From an uncultured bacterium (GTDB lineage Bacteria > Actinomycetota > Coriobacteriia > Coriobacteriales > Coriobacteriaceae), in NCBI GenBank assembly GCA_905216145.1, contig CAJMST010000003.1:1-64000 (forward strand): a stretch of 64,000 nucleotides of DNA, in the 5' to 3' direction. Below, piece by piece: positions 1 through 8,775 of this stretch. Position 1 is the stretch's first letter. Every line of letters begins with the position of its first letter. Under the pieces are notes generated by a model that was not told where the DNA came from, made no database searches, and saw only the letters and a list, made by a program, of their open reading frames with translations. Made by a program: the position numbers and the translations under genes.

Positions 1-72
1 CATGGGGATGACCCTGCGGCCCCGCGCGGGCGCCCCCGGTTATACAACCTCTTCGATAGGAGCTTTTCCCAC

Positions 73-1527
73 ATGGCAGACATCGCATTCGAGAAGGACC
101 TCTCCGTCGCCGAGACCGGCATCGAGGGCCTCAAGGTCGTCGACCTCGCCGTCCACGGCGACTCGCGCGGCTGGTTCAAGGAGAACTGGCAGCGCGCCAA
201 GATGACCGCCCTGGGCATCCCGGACCTCAGGGTCGTCCAGAACAACATCTCCTACAACGACAGCCGCGGCGTCACCCGCGGCATCCACGCCGAGCCCTGG
301 GACAAGTTCATCTCCGTGGCGCGCGGCAGCGTCTTCGGCGCCTGGGTGGACCTGCGCGAGGGCAGCGAGACCTACGGGAAGGTGTTCACCTGCACGCTCG
401 ACCCGTCCAAGGCCATCTACGTCCCGCGCGGCGTGGGCAACTCCTTCCAGGCCCTGGAGGACGGCACCGCCTACACCTACCTGGTGGACGCCCACTGGTC
501 CCTCGAGCTCAAGAAGACCTACACCTTCGTGAACCTCGCCGACCCCGAGCTCGCCATCGAGTGGCCGATCCCGCTCGATGAGGCCACCGTCTCCGAGGCC
601 GACCTCAACCACCCGATGCTCAGGGACGTCGTCCCAATGGCGCCCAAGAGGACGCTCGTCACCGGCTGCAACGGCCAGCTGGGCCATGCTGTGCGCAGGC
701 TGGCGGAGGAGCGCGGCGTCGCCAAGGACTTCGACTTCTGCGACATCGACACCTTCGATATGTCAGACCCGGACGCCTACACACAGTACGACTGGTCGCT
801 CTACGGCACCGTGATCAACTGCGGCGCCTACACCGCCGTGGATAGGGCGGAGACCGCCGAGGGCCGCGCGACCGCCTGGAAGGCCAACGCGACCGGCCCC
901 GCCCTCCTCGCCCGCACATGCTCTGATCACGGGATCACCCTCGTCCACGTGTCCAGCGACTACGTCTTCGACGGCACCGCCGAGGTGCATGACGAGGACG
1001 AGCCCCTCAGCCCGCTGTCCGTCTACGGCCAGACCAAGGCCGCCGGCGACATCGCCGTGGCCGGGTGCCCGCGCCACTACATCATGCGCTCCAGCTGGGT
1101 CATCGGCGAGGGCCGCAACTTCGTCAAGACGATGAAGGCGCTCTCCGACCGCGTCGCCGACCCGGACGACAAGCTGGACCAGGTCACCGTCGTGGACGAC
1201 CAGCTGGGCCGCCTGACCTTCACGCGCGACATGGCGCGGGCCATCTTTCATGTGCTGGGGACGCACGCCCCCTACGGCACCTACGACTGCACCGGCTCCG
1301 GCGCCGTGAAGAGCTGGGCGGACATCGCCCGCGCCGTCTTCGAGGCCGCCAACGGCAACGGGGACAGGGTCGTGCCGGTATCGACCGCCGACTACTACGC
1401 GAGCGCCGAGGGCCCCGTCGCCCCGCGCCCGGTCCACTCCGCGCTCGACCTGTCCAGGCTCGAGGCTGCCGGCTTCCACATGCCCGACTGGGAGGAAGAG
1501 CTGGGGGAGTACATCAAGACGCTCTAG
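73..1527 (+). CDS. rmlC-rmlD: Bifunctional dTDP-4-dehydrorhamnose 3,5-epimerase / reductase (RmlC-RmlD fusion)
   Basis: This 484-residue protein joins the last two enzymes of dTDP-L-rhamnose synthesis, which supplies rhamnose for cell-surface polysaccharide. Residues 1 to about 190 resemble RmlC (cupin epimerase), including GVTRGIHAEPWDKF with the likely catalytic His. From about residue 196 an RmlD reductase begins with the NAD(P)-binding stretch TLVTGCNGQLG, and the SDR Tyr-x3-Lys pair appears in SVYGQTKAAGD. The ATG is preceded by an AGGAG-like site. A strong terminator follows at 1550. The 72 bases before it hold only a G+C-rich leader and the ribosome site. Such fusions are known in some actinobacteria. 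Confidence 0.9.
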   Translation: MADIAFEKDLSVAETGIEGLKVVDLAVHGDSRGWFKENWQRAKMTALGIPDLRVVQNNISYNDSRGVTRGIHAEPWDKFISVARGSVFGAWVDLREGSETYGKVFTCTLDPSKAIYVPRGVGNSFQALEDGTAYTYLVDAHWSLELKKTYTFVNLADPELAIEWPIPLDEATVSEADLNHPMLRDVVPMAPKRTLVTGCNGQLGHAVRRLAEERGVAKDFDFCDIDTFDMSDPDAYTQYDWSLYGTVINCGAYTAVDRAETAEGRATAWKANATGPALLARTCSDHGITLVHVSSDYVFDGTAEVHDEDEPLSPLSVYGQTKAAGDIAVAGCPRHYIMRSSWVIGEGRNFVKTMKALSDRVADPDDKLDQVTVVDDQLGRLTFTRDMARAIFHVLGTHAPYGTYDCTGSGAVKSWADIARAVFEAANGNGDRVVPVSTADYYASAEGPVAPRPVHSALDLSRLEAAGFHMPDWEEELGEYIKTL

Positions 1528-1549
1528 GCGCTATTAACTTTTCGAGAGT

Positions 1550-1583
1550 AAAAGCCGCCGTTCTTTAACGGCGGCTTTTCTTG
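1550..1583 (+). terminator. Intrinsic terminator after rmlC-rmlD
   Basis: A perfect 13 bp stem (1550-1562 with 1567-1579) closes a CTTT loop and ends in a T tract. Because the arms are flanked by A's and T's, it could also stop transcription of the convergent glycosyltransferase gene. Confidence 0.9.
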
Positions 1584-1629
1584 TTGGTGGCTATCTGCGC
1601 AGTGTTGCCAATAGTATTTTGCGGAAGAT

Positions 1630-2601
1630 CTACCTCTCGCTTGGCTTGGAAGTAGGGTGGCCGGGCTGGTCGTCGTAGGCGTATTTGCTGTACACGTTGA
1701 CCTCCCACTGCTTTTTTTCGACCTTTGCTACAGAATCTAGGATGAAGCCGGTCGCAAGGCTCAGGCCGCACAGGAACATAAACGAGGCGGCGAGCATAGC
1801 GGTGGGGAAGCGCGGGACGAGGCCGGTCTGGAAATATTCGACAACGATGGGCATGCCCAGGGCGAGGCCGAATACCGCGAACAGAAGCGCTACGAGGCTG
1901 AAGAACTTCAGCGGGCGGTAGTCCTTGAACAGCGTGCCGATCATCGCAACGACTTTAATGCCGTCGCTCACTGTGTTGAGTTTGGACTCGGAACCCTCGG
2001 GACGGTCGCGGTACTCGATGGGCACATCTTTGATGCGCCAGCGGTGGTCGACGGCGTGGATCGAGAGCTCGGTTTCGATCTGAAAGCCCTCGGAAAGCAC
2101 TGGGAAGGTTTTAACGAACGGGCGGCTCATGGCGCGGTAGCCGGTCATGACGTCATCGAAGCTGTAGCCATAGATCCACTTGATCATGGCGCGGACCAGA
2201 TTGTTGCCAAAGCCGTGGAAGGCGCGCTTGTTTTCCTCGGCGTAGGTGCCGTTTGAAAGGCGATCGCCTACGGTCATGTCGGCCGTACCGTTAAGGATGG
2301 GCTCGCAGAGGGCCTTGGCCGCCTCGGCGGGGTAGGTGTCGTCGCCGTCGACCATCAGGTAGCAATCGGCGTCGATGTCGCGAAACATCTGGCGGCATAC
2401 GTTGCCCTTTCCCTGACGGGGCTCAAAGCGGACCGTGGCGCCGTGCTCGGTGGCGATGCGTGAGGTATCGTCCGACGAGTTGTTGTCATAGACATAGACC
2501 GTCGCTTGCGGAAGCTCGCGGTGAAAGTCGTCGATGACTTTGCCGATCGTGGGCGCTTCGTTGTAGCAGGGGATGATGACGGCGATGGATTCAGAATTCA
2601 C
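1630..2601 (-). CDS. Glycosyltransferase family 2, polyprenyl-phosphate sugar transferase type
   Basis: This 323-residue GT2 enzyme has an N-terminal catalytic domain like dolichol- or undecaprenyl-phosphate sugar synthases: IPCYNEAPTIGKVI near the start, VYDNNSSDD, and MVDGDDTYP carrying the DxD metal and nucleotide-sugar ligands. Residues about 225-290 contain two hydrophobic membrane segments (FFSLVALLFAVFGLALGM and AMLAASFMFLCGLSLATGFI). It probably loads a sugar onto a lipid carrier at the inner face of the membrane for polysaccharide or glycolipid assembly. It is transcribed divergently from the ABC exporter genes. The sugar is not predictable from sequence. Confidence 0.85.
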   Translation of the reverse strand: MNSESIAVIIPCYNEAPTIGKVIDDFHRELPQATVYVYDNNSSDDTSRIATEHGATVRFEPRQGKGNVCRQMFRDIDADCYLMVDGDDTYPAEAAKALCEPILNGTADMTVGDRLSNGTYAEENKRAFHGFGNNLVRAMIKWIYGYSFDDVMTGYRAMSRPFVKTFPVLSEGFQIETELSIHAVDHRWRIKDVPIEYRDRPEGSESKLNTVSDGIKVVAMIGTLFKDYRPLKFFSLVALLFAVFGLALGMPIVVEYFQTGLVPRFPTAMLAASFMFLCGLSLATGFILDSVAKVEKKQWEVNVYSKYAYDDQPGHPTSKPSER

Positions 2602-2761
2602 TCAATGCTCCTTATACGTTCAATCCTTGAAAGTATAGCCGTTTGGGCTTGGCATCCTAAGATGTGGGTTAGTTCTCCAGTTTTGTTGCGCGAATCGTTT
2701 GCATGGCCGTCGGGTCTATACTGTTCGTTTGTCAACGATTACGAGTAAAGGAGTTGCATCC

Positions 2762-3607
2762 GTGTCGGATCAGACAAAGCAACAAGAAACTCGCAGTCTG
2801 CCTGCGACGTTTGCTAAGAACGAATTTGAGAAGGACGCGTTTATCCTTCGTCAGCTGGTTACCAAGGATTTTAAGATCAAGTATCGCCGTAGCGTTCTGG
2901 GCGTCGCATGGTCGGTGCTCAACCCGCTGCTGATGATGATCGTCATGGCCATCGTGTTCTCGACGATTTTTGGCCAGGGTCGCAATGGCTCAATGACGCC
3001 CGAGATGTACCCGCTGTACTTGATCGTGGGTAACATTACCTTTGCCGTCATGTCCGAGTCTACGAACCAGGCCCTGACGTCGATCGTGGGCGCTGCCCCT
3101 CTGCTCAAGAAGGTTAAGGTGCACCGCTGGGTCTTCCCGGTGCAGAAGGTGCTCTTCTCGCTGGTCAACTTTGCCTTCTCGCTGGTCGCCGTCGCCATCG
3201 TCATGCTGTGGTTCCGCGTTATGCCTTCTTGGCACCTGATTCTGCTGCCGGTTTGCCTGCTGCTGCTTATGTGCTTCTGCATGGGCCTGGGCATGATGCT
3301 CTCTGCCCTTACGGTCTTCTTCCGCGACGTTATGCATCTGTGGAGCGTCGTCATTACGGCGTGGACTTACATTACGCCCATCTTCTGGACGACTGACTAT
3401 ATTGCGCAAATGCCGCATCTCGTACGTATCTTGATGTATGCGAACCCCATGTTCAACTACCTGCAGTTTATGCGCGATATCTTCCTGTTCCAGACTACGC
3501 CCTCGCTTATGACGTTTGGTATGTGCGTTGCCTGGGCGGTTCTTGCGCTTATTATTGGCTATACCGTGTTCCATAAGTCCGAGCGCAAGTTCATCCTCTA
3601 CATCTAA
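2762..3607 (+). CDS. ABC-2 polysaccharide exporter permease (Wzm/TagG type)
   Basis: This is the integral-membrane subunit of an ABC exporter for O-antigen-like or teichoic-acid-like polymers, about 281 residues with about six membrane segments. The N-terminal cytoplasmic stretch LRQLVTKDFKIKYRRSVLG, followed by AWSVLNPLLMMIVMAIVF, is typical of the ABC-2 family. I chose the GTG at 2762 because AAAGGAG lies just upstream; an in-frame ATG at 2699 has no such site. A TATACT -10-like hexamer at 2717-2722 may belong to its promoter. The ATPase subunit follows after 11 bases, so the pair forms one transporter. Confidence 0.88.
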   Translation: MSDQTKQQETRSLPATFAKNEFEKDAFILRQLVTKDFKIKYRRSVLGVAWSVLNPLLMMIVMAIVFSTIFGQGRNGSMTPEMYPLYLIVGNITFAVMSESTNQALTSIVGAAPLLKKVKVHRWVFPVQKVLFSLVNFAFSLVAVAIVMLWFRVMPSWHLILLPVCLLLLMCFCMGLGMMLSALTVFFRDVMHLWSVVITAWTYITPIFWTTDYIAQMPHLVRILMYANPMFNYLQFMRDIFLFQTTPSLMTFGMCVAWAVLALIIGYTVFHKSERKFILYI

Positions 3608-3618
3608 GGAGTGCTGTG

Positions 3619-4386
3619 ATGACTGAATCTGTTGTTGATTACAGCGAGCAGCCTCTGGCTGTCGAGGTCGACGACGTCACCATGATCTTTAACATGGCGT
3701 CCGAGTCGCTGACCAACCTCAAGGAGTACTTCATTAAGCTTGCCAAGCATGAGTTGTTCTTTGAGGAGTTTAGGGCGCTTAAGCATATCTCGTTTGATAT
3801 TCATCGTGGCGAGGTCGTGGGTCTGGTCGGCACCAATGGCTCCGGCAAGTCTACGATGCTCAAGATTATCGCTGGCGTGCTTGAGCCAAGCGAGGGCAGC
3901 GTTAAGGTGCACGGTAACATCGCGCCGCTGATTGAGCTTGGTGCTGGTTTTGACCCCGAGCTGACCGCCCGCGAGAACATCTATCTGAACGGCGCCCTGC
4001 TTGGCTATACCAAGGAGTTCATCGATGCCAACTTTGACGGCATTATCGAATTCGCTGAGCTGCAGAACTTTGTCGATATGCCGCTTAAGAACTTCTCCTC
4101 GGGCATGGTGGCGCGTATCGCCTTTGCAATCGCGACGATTACCGAGCCCGATATTCTGATCGTTGACGAGACGCTGTCCGTCGGCGATGTGTTCTTCCAG
4201 CAAAAGTGCGAGGCGCGTATTCAGCACTTTATCCAGAGCGGCGACGTGACGGTTCTGTTCGTTTCGCACTCCATGGAGCAGGTTGAGCGCATCTGCCAGC
4301 GCGCCGTTTGGATTGAGAAGGGCGACCTTCGCATGGACGGCCCGGTTGATGAGGTCTGCAAGGCGTACCGCGAGCAGTTCAACTAG
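3619..4386 (+). CDS. ABC-2 polysaccharide exporter ATPase (Wzt/TagH type)
   Basis: This 255-residue ATP-binding subunit powers the adjacent permease. It has Walker A GTNGSGKST (residues 71-79), a signature NFSSGMVARIAF, Walker B ILIVDETLSVGD and a switch His in FVSHSMEQ. The early REYFIK-like helix region before the nucleotide-binding domain is usual for TagH/Wzt proteins that export polysaccharide. There is no long C-terminal carbohydrate-binding domain, so it is the short form. A GTG at 3616 is an alternative start; the ATG at 3619 is better spaced from AAGGAG. Confidence 0.9.
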   Translation: MTESVVDYSEQPLAVEVDDVTMIFNMASESLTNLKEYFIKLAKHELFFEEFRALKHISFDIHRGEVVGLVGTNGSGKSTMLKIIAGVLEPSEGSVKVHGNIAPLIELGAGFDPELTARENIYLNGALLGYTKEFIDANFDGIIEFAELQNFVDMPLKNFSSGMVARIAFAIATITEPDILIVDETLSVGDVFFQQKCEARIQHFIQSGDVTVLFVSHSMEQVERICQRAVWIEKGDLRMDGPVDEVCKAYREQFN

Positions 4387-4440
4387 GTTATAATTACTAG
4401 CGCCTGGCACGCGTGCGCGTGCTTGGGCGTGCGGTTATTT

Positions 4441-4517
4441 GCTCCATTAGCTCAGTTGGATAGAGCAGGGGACTTCTAATCCCAAGGTCGACGGTTCGAA
4501 TCCGCCATGGAGCACCA
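4441..4517 (+). tRNA. tRNA-Arg (anticodon TCT)
   Basis: The 77-base sequence folds as a tRNA: the acceptor arms GCTCCAT and ATGGAGC pair perfectly, the anticodon loop CTTCTAA gives TCT, the T loop is TTCGAAT and CCA is encoded. One A-C mismatch appears in the T stem. A TATAAT hexamer at 4389-4394, overlapping the end of the ATPase gene, may be its -10 box, though the spacing to the tRNA is long. A terminator follows directly. Confidence 0.95.
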
Positions 4518-4526
4518 TCGTTTATT

Positions 4527-4560
4527 AAGCCCGGACCGCTTGGTGGTCCGGGCTTTTTTC
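4527..4560 (+). terminator. Terminator after tRNA-Arg(TCT)
   Basis: An 11 bp stem (AAGCCCGGACC with GGTCCGGGCTT) with a 7-base loop is followed by a run of T's. Confidence 0.9.
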
Positions 4561-4592
4561 GTCTTGTGTGCTGCGGTTTTGAAGGGTGTGCT

Positions 4593-5579
4593 ATGGGGAC
4601 CAAAAGGCTCGACTGGATAGATATTGCAAAGGGGATTGCAATTATTCTGGTCATTGTGGGGCACACCGTCCCAAATCCTTCTCCTTTGCGGCATGCCATC
4701 TTCTCGTTTCACATGCCGGTGTTCTTTATTCTTGCTGGATATACGTTTAGGCCTAAGCCGTGGCGCGAGCTGCTGAGTGGTTCGGTGTCGCGCCTGCTGG
4801 TGCCGTATGTGATTCTTGCACTGGCCTGGCAAGTGCCGTCGTTCTTGATGATCGGGGTTCCTTTGACGGGCGGTGTGCTTACGGGTGGACTTGAAACGCT
4901 CGTGTTTGCTTCGGGCGTTGACGTGCTTGGGCTTGGCATTGCCGCTGTTGGCATGGCGTGGTTTTTGGCGGCACTGTTTACGTCGCGCCTTCTGTTTAAT
5001 GCGCTGGTGCGGCTGTTTGATGGGCGCGAAGTTGGGGTTGTTTGGCAGGGCGTTGTCTGTGCTGCGATAGCTTTCTGCGGCCTGAACGTGTCTCGCTTTT
5101 TGGGTATCTACCTGCCGCTTGATCTTGATCTAAGCTGCTATATTGTGCTGCTGATGTGGGTTGGCTATACGGCCCGCCAAAGGGGGCTGGAGCCGAGCGT
5201 GAGCAAGCCTCTTCTGTTTATTGGAGCCGGTGTCGCTTGGCTTGTCCTTGCCGCGCTGAGCGGGCTTGAGCTTTCGAGCCGTCGTGTGGATGGGTTTGTG
5301 GTTGCGACGGTTGCCGCTCTTGCCGGTAGCTACTGTGTGTGCTGGGTTTCCATGGCGCTTGAGAAACTGAAGGACGTGCCGGTTTTGGGGGCTTTTGAGC
5401 GAGGACTCGTGTTTTGCGGACAAGCCAGTCTGGCGATCTTTGCAATCCACGCGGTCGATTGGTTTATTCCCTGGCAGACGATGCCCCTGTTGATGACGCT
5501 GCCAGCATCGTGGCTCTTCGCATCAATCATACGCTGCGCCTGCGATATCGGCTTGGCATACGTAACCAAAAAGGCGTAA
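4593..5579 (+). CDS. Acyltransferase 3 family membrane protein
   Basis: This 328-residue polytopic membrane protein begins with KRLDWIDIAKGIAIILVIVGH, matching the conserved start of acyltransferase family 3 (OafA / fucose O-acetylase-like), including the His that is essential in this family. FSFHMPVFFILAGYTF follows. About ten hydrophobic segments are visible. Family members transfer acetyl or succinyl groups to sugars of surface polysaccharides, which fits the neighbouring exporter. I prefer the ATG at 4593, with GAAGGG upstream, over an in-frame ATG at 4566. A hairpin terminator follows. Confidence 0.85.
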   Translation: MGTKRLDWIDIAKGIAIILVIVGHTVPNPSPLRHAIFSFHMPVFFILAGYTFRPKPWRELLSGSVSRLLVPYVILALAWQVPSFLMIGVPLTGGVLTGGLETLVFASGVDVLGLGIAAVGMAWFLAALFTSRLLFNALVRLFDGREVGVVWQGVVCAAIAFCGLNVSRFLGIYLPLDLDLSCYIVLLMWVGYTARQRGLEPSVSKPLLFIGAGVAWLVLAALSGLELSSRRVDGFVVATVAALAGSYCVCWVSMALEKLKDVPVLGAFERGLVFCGQASLAIFAIHAVDWFIPWQTMPLLMTLPASWLFASIIRCACDIGLAYVTKKA

Positions 5580-5584
5580 TTTGT

Positions 5585-5620
5585 AGCGGGGTCGACCAAG
5601 CTGATCGTCCCCGCTGTTTT
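5585..5620 (+). terminator. Probable terminator after acyltransferase gene
   Basis: AGCGGGG at 5585-5591 pairs with CCCCGCT at 5609-5615, followed by GTTTT. The loop is long (17 bases) with some internal pairing. Confidence 0.6.
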
Positions 5621-5694
5621 GTGGACATTTTAGTGTCAGGGTTAGAACTGGGCGCCTTCAGTCTCTGCTGAAGCTCCGTTTGTTCGTTGCCTAT

Positions 5695-6498
5695 TTAACT
5701 TAGATAGAACTGGGGTTCAAACCAGTTCTCGAACGAATATGAATTGCCTTCTTCCGTCCATGTGTCGTCATTAATAAAGAATTTGAGATCATCGTCGCCA
5801 CAGATATCCTCGGGCCATTCATCCCAACCTAAGTCCCGTGGATAGCCGTCTTCATCGAGATCGGTTTCATCGGTTTCCCAGTCGGAAACGAGTTCGAATG
5901 ACGCATCTCGGATAAGCCTTACAAGCAGTTCTTGTGCAACGGTGTGGGCCATTATGTCTTGTCCGTGTTTTGCTCGCATACGATAACTAATCAGATCTGC
6001 TCGAAGTTTGAATAGAAAGTCATAGTTGTACTGCATCAGATATTGAGGTGGGAGCAAATCAATCATCCAGCTATCGGGGAGTTGTCCTACATGAGTCCCT
6101 TTTGGAAGATGAGAGAGGTCCTCAAGATCCTTATTGATATAGTCAAGCAAAATATCGGTTCCAAAGGCGAAGGACGCTGCGCCCTTATAGCCATATTCAT
6201 CTTTTAAGAATTGGGACCAGGCGGCATGACTCGAATCAATCGCCAAGGATTCTTTTGTCGTGGCCTCATTTATAGTTTCTGCGGCTGAATCATCGGGGAA
6301 GTTTTTCCATTTGAGTGCCTTGCACACGGCTGTTGCCTTATCGCTTCGAATGGATTGGCCGCTCTCGTACTTACCCCATGTTTTTGCCCCGATTCCGGCT
6401 CTGGAAGCCGCTTCTTCGATGCTAAGGCCCAGTTCTGCTCTCCTTGCTTTGATTTGGTTTGCTAAATCTTCGCTAACTTGAATTGTCTTAGGTGGCAT
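5695..6498 (-). CDS. XRE-type helix-turn-helix protein with unknown C-terminal domain
   Basis: Of the 267 residues, 1-75 form an XRE/Cro-like DNA-binding domain: the HTH core includes LGLSIEEAASRAGIGAKTWGKYESGQ. The remaining two thirds, acidic at the end and with a D/E/W-rich segment, match nothing I recognise. A GGAAAGG-type ribosome site precedes the ATG. It probably regulates itself or a neighbour, possibly the two-gene unit upstream on the same strand. Base composition is lower in G+C than the surrounding housekeeping genes, which suggests an accessory gene. Confidence 0.7.
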   Translation of the reverse strand: MPPKTIQVSEDLANQIKARRAELGLSIEEAASRAGIGAKTWGKYESGQSIRSDKATAVCKALKWKNFPDDSAAETINEATTKESLAIDSSHAAWSQFLKDEYGYKGAASFAFGTDILLDYINKDLEDLSHLPKGTHVGQLPDSWMIDLLPPQYLMQYNYDFLFKLRADLISYRMRAKHGQDIMAHTVAQELLVRLIRDASFELVSDWETDETDLDEDGYPRDLGWDEWPEDICGDDDLKFFINDDTWTEEGNSYSFENWFEPQFYLS

Positions 6499-6606
6499 CT
6501 CTATTCCTTTCCAACCGGAACGTATAGGATACCTACCATATTAATACTAATAGTCCGTCTGTAAAGCCGGTATGTTGCCTGTTTGTGCTTGATGGAGTTT
6601 GTCTAT

Positions 6607-6651
6607 TAAAAAAATCGGACGCCCGCAAGGCATTTGCTGTGGGCGTCCGAT
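6607..6651 (-). terminator. Terminator of the ATPase/DUF4869-like unit
   Basis: Read on the minus strand, an 11 bp perfect stem (6641-6651 with 6614-6624) is followed by seven T's (6607-6613). It lies about 43 bases past the stop of the ATPase gene. Confidence 0.85.
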
Positions 6652-6693
6652 ATTCGAACAGGGGTCTATTTGCATGATTTAGCCTGGGGCTGC

Positions 6694-7695
6694 CTATTTC
6701 ATCCTCAGACAGTCTGGTAAGACTTTCGATACTGCACTCATTGCCTGTGGCTTTAGGTACTGCTCGTTAAGTCGTGCCTTTTTGTAAGCGTAGCGGGTAT
6801 CTGCTGAGTATTTGACCAGCACATCCGTAAAGAATCGTTCCCAGCTTAAATAATCGCGGCTTTCGATATAACTCGAGGGATCCTCAAGGATTTTGGGAAT
6901 GTCGCTACTGGGGATGAGCCCGGAGCGTAGGAGTGTCCACTCGAATGACTCCGGGAGGAACAAGCGAACATTCTTGTAAACGCGCTGCCCCAATGTCTTT
7001 TCGATATAAGGACCGAATGCTGCTCCGTCTCCAATGGCAAGGATGTTTTGCTCGGGACATTCGTGAATCGTTCGTTTTAGATTCGCTACGCCGGTGGCGG
7101 TATAGCAGGGGATCCCCAGCCGGTTGCAAAGGGCGCTGTAGAATTGATACCCAGACTTGCTATCCTCGACAATCACGGCGTCGGGATTGTCGAATCCTAC
7201 GTTAAGGTCCTGGTAGAGCATGCTTGCCGTATGATCATATATTGGCTTGGTCACCGAGTAAAAACGCTTGTCGCTTTTGCGTCCGTTGATTACCTTGCTC
7301 GTCGTGTTGACCAGTTTTAGGATCTCGTCGACGCTGTACGGGAGTTCGTTGGCGTCGCGACGAGATATCAGAACAAAATAGTTGGACGAGCCGTTTACGG
7401 CTTTGGCGAAGTCCTTTGAGTAGATAAACTCGTTGCCCTCATCTAGAAAGACGATTGAATCTTCGATGATCGACAGCTCGCGCTCCCAGCGTCTGCCGGA
7501 AAGCGTTTCGCAAGGTACGTCGCAGCTGAGTGCAACGCCGCTTTCCGGTCCTCGGTCGTTGTAGTCGCGAATCATCGAGATGAGCGTCGTTTTGCCCGTG
7601 CCGCTGTTGCCGCGTATAAAGGAAATGTTGCGTTTAAAGGTGAGTGTGTACTTTACTTTTGCGCGCTCGACGACAACAGTATGTGTTCCCCTCAT
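6694..7695 (-). CDS. P-loop ATPase of unknown function
   Basis: This 333-residue protein carries Walker A GNSGTGKTT (residues 29-37) and a Walker B-like IVFLDEGNEF (about 81-90). After residue 170, the segment DAVIVEDSKSGYQF, followed by ILAIGDGAAFG, recalls a TOPRIM-like fold (acidic residue, then a GDG loop), but the usual DxD is missing, so this is only a resemblance. Its ATG overlaps the stop of the upstream DUF4869-like gene in a TAATG junction, so the two are translated together. The ATPase-plus-partner arrangement would fit a stress or defence role, but nothing proves it. Confidence 0.7.
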   Translation of the reverse strand: MRGTHTVVVERAKVKYTLTFKRNISFIRGNSGTGKTTLISMIRDYNDRGPESGVALSCDVPCETLSGRRWERELSIIEDSIVFLDEGNEFIYSKDFAKAVNGSSNYFVLISRRDANELPYSVDEILKLVNTTSKVINGRKSDKRFYSVTKPIYDHTASMLYQDLNVGFDNPDAVIVEDSKSGYQFYSALCNRLGIPCYTATGVANLKRTIHECPEQNILAIGDGAAFGPYIEKTLGQRVYKNVRLFLPESFEWTLLRSGLIPSSDIPKILEDPSSYIESRDYLSWERFFTDVLVKYSADTRYAYKKARLNEQYLKPQAMSAVSKVLPDCLRMK

Positions 7696-8144
7696 TACTC
7701 ATCAACATCCAAAAAGTCATTGGTGGCACCGACAAACTCCTGCATGTTCCTGACGTTGCGGCCATCGTTATCGATGCGGATCTCAAAGCTCTTCCAGGGG
7801 AATTTCATGATGTGGTATAAGGTCACCAGCACATCCTGCTCTTTGCCGATCTTGAGTAGCCAGCGGGCACAGTTGTCTCCGCAGGTGGATGCGTTGAACA
7901 CCATATTTGGGAGATTGCGCACCAGCAGCAGCGTCTTAACGCCGCCGGACAGTTCGAGTGGGGTGATCGAGCCCAGCTGTTTGCTTACGATGCTGTGGGG
8001 ACCGATGAGCTCTGATCCGTCCACGCTTTTAATAATCTGTGCGGCCATAGGGTCTTCGAACCATGAGTCCAAGTATGAGTTCCTAAAATAGGTTTCGGTA
8101 TCGTAGATGGAACCAGGGTAATCCCCCAGATGGATGCTTAACAT
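7695..8144 (-). CDS. DUF4869-like protein of unknown function
   Basis: The likely product has 149 residues and starts MLSIHLGDYPGSIYD at the ATG at 8144, which has a GGAG site six bases away. An upstream in-frame start would add 30 hydrophobic residues encoded in the intergenic region and is less likely. The N-terminal pattern (IHLG, Y-D-TETYFRN, SWFEDP, IIKSVDGSEL) recalls DUF4869 proteins of gut bacteria; I cannot verify the family by search. It is coupled to the downstream P-loop ATPase gene, so the two probably act together. Confidence 0.65.
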   Translation of the reverse strand: MLSIHLGDYPGSIYDTETYFRNSYLDSWFEDPMAAQIIKSVDGSELIGPHSIVSKQLGSITPLELSGGVKTLLLVRNLPNMVFNASTCGDNCARWLLKIGKEQDVLVTLYHIMKFPWKSFEIRIDNDGRNVRNMQEFVGATNDFLDVDE

Positions 8145-8193
8145 GCGCGTCTCCAGACGTTGTGTGACTGCAATGATTATATGCCAGTAATAA

Positions 8194-8229
8194 AGTGCCG
8201 CCAGTAGCAAGGTTGCTGCTGGCGGCACT
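8194..8229 (-). terminator. Long hairpin downstream of the aromatic operon
   Basis: A 17 bp stem (8194-8210 with 8213-8229, one G-T pair) has only a two-base gap between the arms. On the minus strand it is followed by TTTATTA, so it can end aroQ transcription. The tract is modest. Confidence 0.65.
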
Positions 8230-8274
8230 GGCATTATTAGCGTGTGAATCGCGTTGATGGATTTGCTCGCGAGG

Positions 8275-8712
8275 CTACTTTTCGAGACGTTCCCCCAGCA
8301 GCTCCAGCGCGTGGGCGTAGCCTTGGAGGCCTTCGCCGGTGATGGTGGCGAAGCAGGCTAGGCGGGCGTAGCTCACCTGGCGGAAGTCCTCACGCGTTTC
8401 GACGGCGCTGATATGGACCTCAACGGCGGGGATGGCGACGGCCTTGAGGGCGTCCAGGATGGCTACGCTGGTATGCGTGTAGGCCGCCGGGTTGATGACG
8501 ATGCCGTCGACCTTGCCGTAGGCCTCCTGAATCTTGTCGACGATGCTGCCCTCGTGGTTGGACTGGAAGACCTCGACTTCGTCAAAGCCCTGCGCGGCGC
8601 CTGCTTCTTTGCAGATTTGGACCAAACGGTCGTAGTTGTCGCTGCCGTAGATGCCCGGCTCGCGGATGCCGAGCATGTTGAGGTTGGGACCGTTGATGAC
8701 GAGTGCTTTCAT
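8275..8712 (-). CDS. aroQ: 3-dehydroquinate dehydratase, type II
   Basis: This enzyme converts 3-dehydroquinate to 3-dehydroshikimate, step three of the shikimate pathway. At 145 residues it has the normal type II length. It has NGPNLNMLGIREPGIYG at the N-terminus with the catalytic Tyr and the flexible-loop Arg, QSNHEGSIVDKIQEA, INPAAYTHTS and EVHISAVETREDFR. The ATG at 8712 has AAGGAAG upstream; a longer in-frame start exists but would add 25 unrelated residues. It is last in the aromatic operon, separated from aroE-aroK by about 100 bases that hold an inverted repeat. Confidence 0.95.
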   Translation of the reverse strand: MKALVINGPNLNMLGIREPGIYGSDNYDRLVQICKEAGAAQGFDEVEVFQSNHEGSIVDKIQEAYGKVDGIVINPAAYTHTSVAILDALKAVAIPAVEVHISAVETREDFRQVSYARLACFATITGEGLQGYAHALELLGERLEK

Positions 8713-8775
8713 GGTTGCTTCCTTTGCGGTTGGGCGAGTGTGCTGCAGGCCTTGGGGTTCGACGTTTGCCCAGAT

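Noticed and set aside
4381..4440. Strong promoter for tRNA-Arg(TCT)
   Set aside because: TATAAT is present at 4389-4394, but no matching -35 box lies 16-18 bases upstream and the tRNA begins nearly 50 bases downstream.
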